Of a stretch of 6,489 bases of DNA, positions 1 to 3,898 are shown in pieces. The DNA is from Clostridia bacterium (GTDB lineage Bacteria > Bacillota > Clostridia > Oscillospirales > CAG-272), in NCBI GenBank assembly GCA_017382615.1, contig JAFNZX010000065.1:1-6489 (forward strand). Reading direction: 5' to 3'. The stretch's first letter is position 1. The number at the start of each line of letters is the position of its first letter. The notes under the pieces were generated by a model, which did not search any database, was not told the origin of the DNA, and worked only from the letters and a program-made list of their open reading frames with translations. The translations under genes and the position numbers were made by a program.

Positions 1-13
1 CGGCACGCGCTAT

Positions 14-42
14 ATTATAACACAACCTTTTTCAAAATGCAA
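14..42 (-). promoter_or_regulatory. Predicted leftward promoter with extended -10
   Basis: Read on the minus strand, a perfect TATAAT lies at 19-14, preceded by TG one base upstream (TGtTATAAT, extended -10). At 17 bases spacing is a weak -35, TTGCAT (42-37), matching 3 of 6 consensus positions. Transcription would start at about position 7 or beyond and run off the left edge, so the gene it serves is not visible. The extended -10 compensates for the weak -35 in sigma-A-type promoters. That a divergent gene lies to the left is inference. Confidence 0.45.
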
Positions 43-69
43 GCCCTTTTTGAAAAGATATTTCAAAAA
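29..69. repeat. Overlapping AT-only inverted repeats between divergent promoters
   Basis: Three short arms can pair in two exclusive ways. TTTTCAAAA (29-37) is the exact reverse complement of TTTTGAAAA (48-56) with a 10-base loop. TTTTTGAAA (47-55) is the exact reverse complement of TTTCAAAAA (61-69) with a 5-base loop. The first arm overlaps the -35 of the predicted leftward promoter. Neither predicted transcript would include these arms, so an operator or curved-DNA role fits better than an RNA hairpin. The arms have a single G or C each, so this is not a normal intrinsic terminator. Low-complexity AT sequence makes chance pairing possible. Confidence 0.4.
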
Positions 70-116
70 AGCGCAAAAATGTTTTGGTTTTGGTGCTGCG
101 GTTTGCGCGTTTGTGA

Positions 117-146
117 TTGACAAGCCGTGCTTTTGTATGTTATAAT
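117..146 (+). promoter_or_regulatory. Strong promoter of the hisS operon
   Basis: A perfect -35 hexamer TTGACA (117-122) and a perfect -10 hexamer TATAAT (141-146) are separated by 18 bases. The expected start of transcription is near 153, which gives a leader of only about 36 bases before the hisS ATG. A-rich tracts just upstream (64-80) could act as an UP element. The short leader leaves no room for a T-box riboswitch, the usual control of many Firmicute aminoacyl-tRNA synthetase genes. Confidence 0.85.
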
Positions 147-188
147 AATATGATTATATTTTAGACTAACCAAAAAGAGGGAATACAA

Positions 189-1478
189 ATGGAAAAGCTT
201 TCTACACAGCCTTATAAGGGTACAAGAGATTTTTATCCGCGCGAGATGGTTTTGCGTAACTGGTTCTTTGGCAAGATCCGCAAGACCTTGGAGGACGCGG
301 CGTTTGACGAATATGCAGGACCTATGCTGGAATCCTTGGAGCTTTATGCTGCCAAGAGCGGTGAGGAGATTGCCAACGAGCAGACCTACCACTTTACCGA
401 CAGAGGTGACCGCCACCTGGCGATCCGCCCCGAAATGACTCCCACCGTGGCACGTATGGTGTCCAACAAGATCGGTGAGCTCAATTTCCCCTTGAAGTGG
501 TTCTCCATGCCCAACTGCTACCGCTACGAGCGTCCGCAGCGCGGCAGACTGCGTGAGTTCTGGCAGGTCAACGTGGATATTTTCGGCTGCGACACCTATG
601 AAGCAGACTTGGAAGCCATCACCAGCGCGATCCGTATTCTGCGCGCGTTCGGTGCGGATGAGACCATGTTCCGCGTGCACATCAACAACCGCCGTTTCTT
701 TAACGACGTGATCGCAACCATTGCAGGCGAGGGCGAGGAGCGCGCACGCAAGGTTTCCAAGATCGTGGACAAGAAAAACAAGATCCCGCGTGAGAACTAC
801 GAAAAGGAAATGGGCGAGCTGGGCATTACCGCCGAGCAGATTGCCAAGATCGACTCTCTGTACGGCATGAGCGTTGCAGATGCTTGCGCACTCTGCCCCG
901 AGAGCCGCGGTGCGCAGGAGCTTGCAAGTCTGTTTGACATGCTTACCAAGATGGGTCTTGATCGCTATTGCACCTTCGACTTTGGCATCGTGCGCGGTCT
1001 GGACTACTACACCGGTACCGTCTTTGAGGTGTTTGACCTCGCCCCCGAGAACAACCGCGCTATGTTTGGCGGCGGCAGATACGATAACCTTGTCGGCTTG
1101 TTCGTCAAGAATCAGATTAGCGGCGTGGGCTACGGCTTGGGCGACGTGACCTTGGAAAACTTCCTGACCATTCATAAGTTGATTCCCGATTTGTACACGG
1201 GCGGCACCAAGGTGCTTGTCACCGTGTTTGACGACGTGCCCTACGAGCACACTGCATGCCTGGTGGAAGCTCTGCGTGATGCAGGCATTGCCTCTACGCT
1301 GTACGTGGGCAAAAAGAAGTTCGGTAAGCAGCTGGATTGGGGTGTCAAGCAAGGATTTTCGCACGTGGTCATCATCGGCGGCAGCGAGTACGAGGCAGGC
1401 GAGGCGAAGGTCAAGAACCTGATCAGCAGAGAAGAGCAGACTGTTAAAACCGACGAGCTGATCGCATTTTTCGCTTGA
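189..1478 (+). CDS. hisS: Histidyl-tRNA synthetase (histidine--tRNA ligase)
   Basis: This 429-residue class II aminoacyl-tRNA synthetase charges tRNA-His with histidine in the cytoplasm using ATP. The start is KGTRDFYP (10-17), the usual HisRS motif 1 lead-in. Next comes RPEMTP (80-85), then motif 2 around CYRYERPQRGR (110-120) ending in NVDIFG. The histidine-specific RGLDYYTGTVFEV follows at 269-281 and includes the catalytic Arg269. Motif 3 lies at 312-325 (GVGYGLGDVTLENF), and a C-terminal anticodon-binding fold covers about 338-429 (KVLVTVFDD, VVIIGGSE). ATG 189 has AGAGGG at 176-181, 7 bases upstream. The RPExTP and motif 2 wording resembles plant-organellar and planctomycete-type HisRS more than the E. 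coli form. The motif 3 arginine (GLER in E. coli) aligns with Thr321. HisZ, the ATP-phosphoribosyltransferase regulatory paralogue, is unlikely because the HisRS motifs and the anticodon domain are present and no his biosynthetic genes lie nearby. TGA is followed at once by an in-frame TAA. Confidence 0.93.
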   Translation: MEKLSTQPYKGTRDFYPREMVLRNWFFGKIRKTLEDAAFDEYAGPMLESLELYAAKSGEEIANEQTYHFTDRGDRHLAIRPEMTPTVARMVSNKIGELNFPLKWFSMPNCYRYERPQRGRLREFWQVNVDIFGCDTYEADLEAITSAIRILRAFGADETMFRVHINNRRFFNDVIATIAGEGEERARKVSKIVDKKNKIPRENYEKEMGELGITAEQIAKIDSLYGMSVADACALCPESRGAQELASLFDMLTKMGLDRYCTFDFGIVRGLDYYTGTVFEVFDLAPENNRAMFGGGRYDNLVGLFVKNQISGVGYGLGDVTLENFLTIHKLIPDLYTGGTKVLVTVFDDVPYEHTACLVEALRDAGIASTLYVGKKKFGKQLDWGVKQGFSHVVIIGGSEYEAGEAKVKNLISREEQTVKTDELIAFFA

Positions 1479-1505
1479 TAATCAAGAATATTTTTGAATT
1501 TTTAC

Positions 1506-1511
1506 AGGAGG
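1506..1511 (+). promoter_or_regulatory. Ribosome binding site fixing the DJ-1-family start
   Basis: A perfect AGGAGG lies six bases before ATG 1518. It decides against the longer in-frame TTG start at 1494, which would place this site inside the coding region and add eight residues not found in the family, where the first beta strand begins at once. Confidence 0.85.
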
Positions 1512-1517
1512 GGCATC

Positions 1518-2057
1518 ATGGTATATCTGTTTTTGGCAAACGGCTTTGAGGAGATCGAGGCACTTGCGCCCTTGGACGTTTTGCGTCGCGCGGGCGTGCC
1601 CGTGACCACGGTAGGCGTGGGCGGTGACAGCATTTTGGGTGCGCACGGCATTCGCGTGCAGGCGGATATCCCCGATACCATGTACCGCGATAGTGCTCCC
1701 GATATGATTATTTTGCCCGGTGGAATGCCCGGATCGGAGAATTTGGATCACTCTCGCGTGGTGGACGCTGCTTTACGTGCGGGTGCGAAAAACGGTGCGT
1801 ACCTGTGTGCCATTTGCGCCGCCCCCATGGTGCTTGGCAAGCGCGGATATCTGCAGGGCAAGCGCGCTGTTTGCTATCCGGGCTTTGAGGAGTACTTGGA
1901 TGGGGCAAGGGTGACCGACGCGCGCGTGGAGTGCGACGGCAAGGTCATTACCTCCAAGGGTATGGGTGCTGCCTTGGAATTCGGACTTGCTTTGGTTGAG
2001 GTGCTGTGCGGTAAGGAAAAGGCAGAGCAGATCTCCGGTGCGGTATTTGCGAAATGA
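1518..2057 (+). CDS. DJ-1/PfpI (ThiJ, YajL-like) family protein
   Basis: This 179-residue single-domain protein is close to the family's usual 180-200 residues. It opens with VYLFLANGFEEIEAL, in which Glu14 corresponds to Glu18 of human DJ-1, then LPGGMPG (66-72). The nucleophile elbow AICAAP (98-103) carries Cys100, equivalent to DJ-1 Cys106. The end is GKVITSKGMGAALEFGLALVEVL, the typical C-terminal YajL/DJ-1 segment. The position of DJ-1 His126 is Tyr120 here (AVCYP). The family acts in the cytoplasm; glyoxalase III, protein/nucleotide deglycase and redox-chaperone roles have been reported, some disputed, so the exact reaction cannot be read from sequence. It lies 39 bases after hisS with no terminator between and shares its last four bases (ATGA) with the next gene, so it is cotranscribed and probably translationally coupled to it. 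Confidence 0.88.
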   Translation: MVYLFLANGFEEIEALAPLDVLRRAGVPVTTVGVGGDSILGAHGIRVQADIPDTMYRDSAPDMIILPGGMPGSENLDHSRVVDAALRAGAKNGAYLCAICAAPMVLGKRGYLQGKRAVCYPGFEEYLDGARVTDARVECDGKVITSKGMGAALEFGLALVEVLCGKEKAEQISGAVFAK

Positions 2058-3754
2058 AGCATATGACAAAGAAGGAATTGCGAGCCGCTTTCAAGGCGGC
2101 TCGTGCCGATATGTTGCAGGAAGAGCGTGCGGCACAATCGCGCGAGATCTGCACGCAAATTCTGCAAAGCCCCATGTATGCGGATGCCGCTTGCGTGCTG
2201 CTTTACGCGGCGACGGACGAGGAGATTGACCTGGGCGCGGTTGCAGAGGATGCAAGGGCAAGGGGAAAAACGGTAGCGTATCCGCGTTGCTTGGATAAGG
2301 CGGGGCACATGGCGTTTTTCGTGGTGGATACGCCTGCTCGCCTGATCGAGGGCAGCTTCGGCATCCTTGAGCCGAGTGAGGATTGTCTGCCCTGGCAGCC
2401 GAGTGCAGATGCGCTTTGCATCGTGCCTGCGCTGGCGGTGGACGTCTTTGGCAATCGCCTTGGCTACGGCAAGGGCTATTACGATCGCTTTTTGGCTGAT
2501 TTCATGGGAACCACCGCATGCGCGGTATACGATTGCGGCATAGCGGAGAGCTTGCCTGCAGACCGGGATGACGTGCCTGTTTCTTACGTCGTTACGGCAA
2601 AGGGCATTCAACCTGCCGCCGTGCTGGAAACGGTGGGGCAGGATGCCGCGCAAGCCGTCATTGACGATGCGGTATATCTTTCGGATGCGGACGATTATGC
2701 GGCATCCGACGACTACGAGGCTGCCGATGCTTACGAGTCGGACGACGGCTATGAGCCGGATGCGGATGCGGACGCGGATGATACGGAGCAGGACGTGCGT
2801 CATGAACGCTTTCTGTATCGTCGAAAGCGCATTCCCGTAATCGGCAAGCTGCCCTTTGAACCGTCGCTTGTGTTGGTGCTTGGCACGTTTGTGCTGTTGT
2901 TGCTGTCGCGCCTTTTGGACGTGCTTGTGCTGGATCGCGACAACGAGTCCTTGGCGGTCGTGCTTTTACAGATTTTGATCTTCGTTGTTCCGGGCTATCT
3001 GTTTTTGCGCTATCGCGGCAAGAGCTATATAAAAAAAATGCGCCTGCGCGCACCGGGATTTGACCACATTTTGTTGATTGCAAGCGCAGCGGGCGTGTTG
3101 ATTACGGGCTGCTTTTTGCTCAGCGTGCTCATGGGAAATCTGAGCGCGGGGCAGAGCTTTGTCTTGTACGACACCTTCACGTCGCATCAGGACGGTACGA
3201 CCTTGGGCGTGATATATCTGATTCTTGCGTATGCGATCTTGCCGGCGGTATGTGAGGAAACGATTTTCCGCGGTATTCTTTGTGCGGAATTTGAGCATCG
3301 CGGCGTGGCGTGTGCCGTCATCGTCAGCTCAATTTTGTTCTCTATGCTGCATTTTAATCTGCCCGCCATTCCCGTGTATTTGTTTGCGGGCGTGATTTTG
3401 TCGCTTGTGCTGTATGCAACGCGCTCGGTGTTCTGTACGATTATCGTGCATTTTCTCTACAATTTGTTCTGCTTGTTCGGGCAGAGCGGCTTTGCGGATT
3501 TTTACGTGACGCAGAGCGCGACTACGCTGTTTTTGATTTTAATGATCGCGGCGCTGCTTTTGTGCCTTGCGATATTCTTCGGAGAGAGCAGCCGCCTTTA
3601 CCGCGCCTATGCAAAAGAGGGCGCGTCGGATGCGTACAGACCCGCAACAAAGCCCACGGCAGCCAAGATTGCCAAGAGCACCGCGTTGGCGTTCACTTCA
3701 CCTGCTGCGATTTTGTGCATTGTGCTGTATCTGATTGTGTGTATATTGCGTTAA
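2054..3754 (+). CDS. Fusion: 5-formyltetrahydrofolate cyclo-ligase + CPBP intramembrane protease
   Basis: A 566-residue protein with two unrelated domains in one uninterrupted frame. Residues 4-186 are a full 5-formyl-THF cyclo-ligase (MTHFS/YgfA family): KKELRAAF at the N-terminus, ATDEEIDLG (53-61) in the folate-binding region, and the ATP-binding signature GNRLGYGKGYYDRFL (133-147). This enzyme uses ATP to convert 5-formyl-THF to 5,10-methenyl-THF. Residues about 205-247 are an Asp/Tyr/Ala-rich acidic linker, followed by a basic stretch (RRKR, 256-259). Residues 270-566 are a CPBP (CAAX protease/Abi) membrane domain with about eight hydrophobic segments. It carries EETIFR (Glu401, Glu402, Arg406), FSMLH (Phe429, His433) and HFLYN (His466, Asn470), which are the EExxxR, FxxxH and HxxxN/D motifs, all intact. 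The ATG overlaps the preceding stop (ATGA) and has no clear ribosome binding site, pointing to translational coupling; ATG 2063 is an alternative start. The cyclo-ligase alone is normally 180-200 residues, so the C-terminal part is extra. Protease substrate unknown. Confidence 0.88.
   Translation: MKHMTKKELRAAFKAARADMLQEERAAQSREICTQILQSPMYADAACVLLYAATDEEIDLGAVAEDARARGKTVAYPRCLDKAGHMAFFVVDTPARLIEGSFGILEPSEDCLPWQPSADALCIVPALAVDVFGNRLGYGKGYYDRFLADFMGTTACAVYDCGIAESLPADRDDVPVSYVVTAKGIQPAAVLETVGQDAAQAVIDDAVYLSDADDYAASDDYEAADAYESDDGYEPDADADADDTEQDVRHERFLYRRKRIPVIGKLPFEPSLVLVLGTFVLLLLSRLLDVLVLDRDNESLAVVLLQILIFVVPGYLFLRYRGKSYIKKMRLRAPGFDHILLIASAAGVLITGCFLLSVLMGNLSAGQSFVLYDTFTSHQDGTTLGVIYLILAYAILPAVCEETIFRGILCAEFEHRGVACAVIVSSILFSMLHFNLPAIPVYLFAGVILSLVLYATRSVFCTIIVHFLYNLFCLFGQSGFADFYVTQSATTLFLILMIAALLLCLAIFFGESSRLYRAYAKEGASDAYRPATKPTAAKIAKSTALAFTSPAAILCIVLYLIVCILR
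2681..2752 (+). repeat. Imperfect 18-base repeats encoding an acidic hexapeptide linker
   Basis: Four consecutive degenerate six-residue units sit at residues 210-233 of the fusion protein: SDADDY, AASDDY, EAADAY, ESDDGY. A short alternating stretch EPDADADADD (234-243), encoded by gatgcgg-type triplet pairs, follows them. The units share a closing Tyr and one or two Asp residues. They join the soluble folate enzyme to the membrane domain and are expected to be flexible and strongly negative. Confidence 0.7.
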
Positions 3755-3762
3755 ATGATAGG

Positions 3763-3793
3763 GGAGCTGTCCTGGTGGCAGCTCCTTTGTTTT
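3763..3793 (+). terminator. Intrinsic terminator of the hisS operon
   Basis: GGAGCTGTC (3763-3771) pairs with GGCAGCTCC (3777-3785), a nine-base-pair stem with one G-U pair and a five-base loop (CTGGT), followed by TTTGTTTT (3786-3793). It begins eight bases after the stop codon at 3752-3754. Together with the new promoter downstream, it separates the three-gene operon from the last gene. Confidence 0.9.
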
Positions 3794-3832
3794 ACGTTTG
3801 TTTTCTGAATTTGTGAAACTTGCGTAAAAGTA

Positions 3833-3861
3833 TTGACGAGTGAACTATTTTGTGGTATAAT
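3833..3861 (+). promoter_or_regulatory. Strong promoter of the secreted-protein gene
   Basis: TTGACG (3833-3838, five of six consensus bases) and TATAAT (3856-3861) are 17 bases apart. A TG one base before the -10 (TGgTATAAT) adds an extended -10 element. Transcription should start near 3868, giving a leader of about 31 bases. I see no operator palindrome or catabolite-response element in 3794-3898 that I would defend. Confidence 0.87.
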
Positions 3862-3886
3862 TTTGCCAATCCCCCAATCTGGATAC

Positions 3887-3892
3887 AGGAGG
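3887..3892 (+). promoter_or_regulatory. Ribosome binding site of the secreted-protein gene
   Basis: A perfect AGGAGG lies six bases before ATG 3899. It fixes the start of a coding region that has no stop inside the window, and it places the signal peptide at the N-terminus. Confidence 0.88.
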
Positions 3893-3898
3893 CATTTT

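Noticed and set aside
29..69. Intrinsic terminator for a gene upstream of hisS
   Set aside because: The stems contain almost no GC pairs and there is no coding region ending nearby. Both predicted transcripts start outside the hairpins.
63..1364. 433-codon reverse-strand open frame over hisS
   Set aside because: It lies opposite a convincing hisS, has no ribosome binding site or recognisable motif, and its long frame follows from the GC-biased third codon positions of hisS.
189..1478. HisZ (ATP phosphoribosyltransferase regulatory subunit) instead of HisS
   Set aside because: The histidine-specific RGLDYYTG motif, full motif 2 and a C-terminal anticodon-binding domain are present, and no histidine biosynthesis genes are adjacent.
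1494..1517. TTG start giving an eight-residue longer DJ-1-family protein
   Set aside because: The AGGAGG at 1506-1511 would fall inside the coding region, and the family fold begins directly at ATG 1518.
1874..2803. 309-codon reverse-strand open frame over the DJ-1 gene and cyclo-ligase
   Set aside because: It spans two well-supported genes on the other strand. The translation is Arg/Val/Ile-rich low-information sequence typical of a shadow frame.
3031..3038. Run of eight A in the fusion gene as a frameshift or sequencing error site
   Set aside because: The frame is coherent on both sides (membrane segments before, all CPBP motifs after), so no shift is needed to explain the sequence. Slippage is possible but unsupported.
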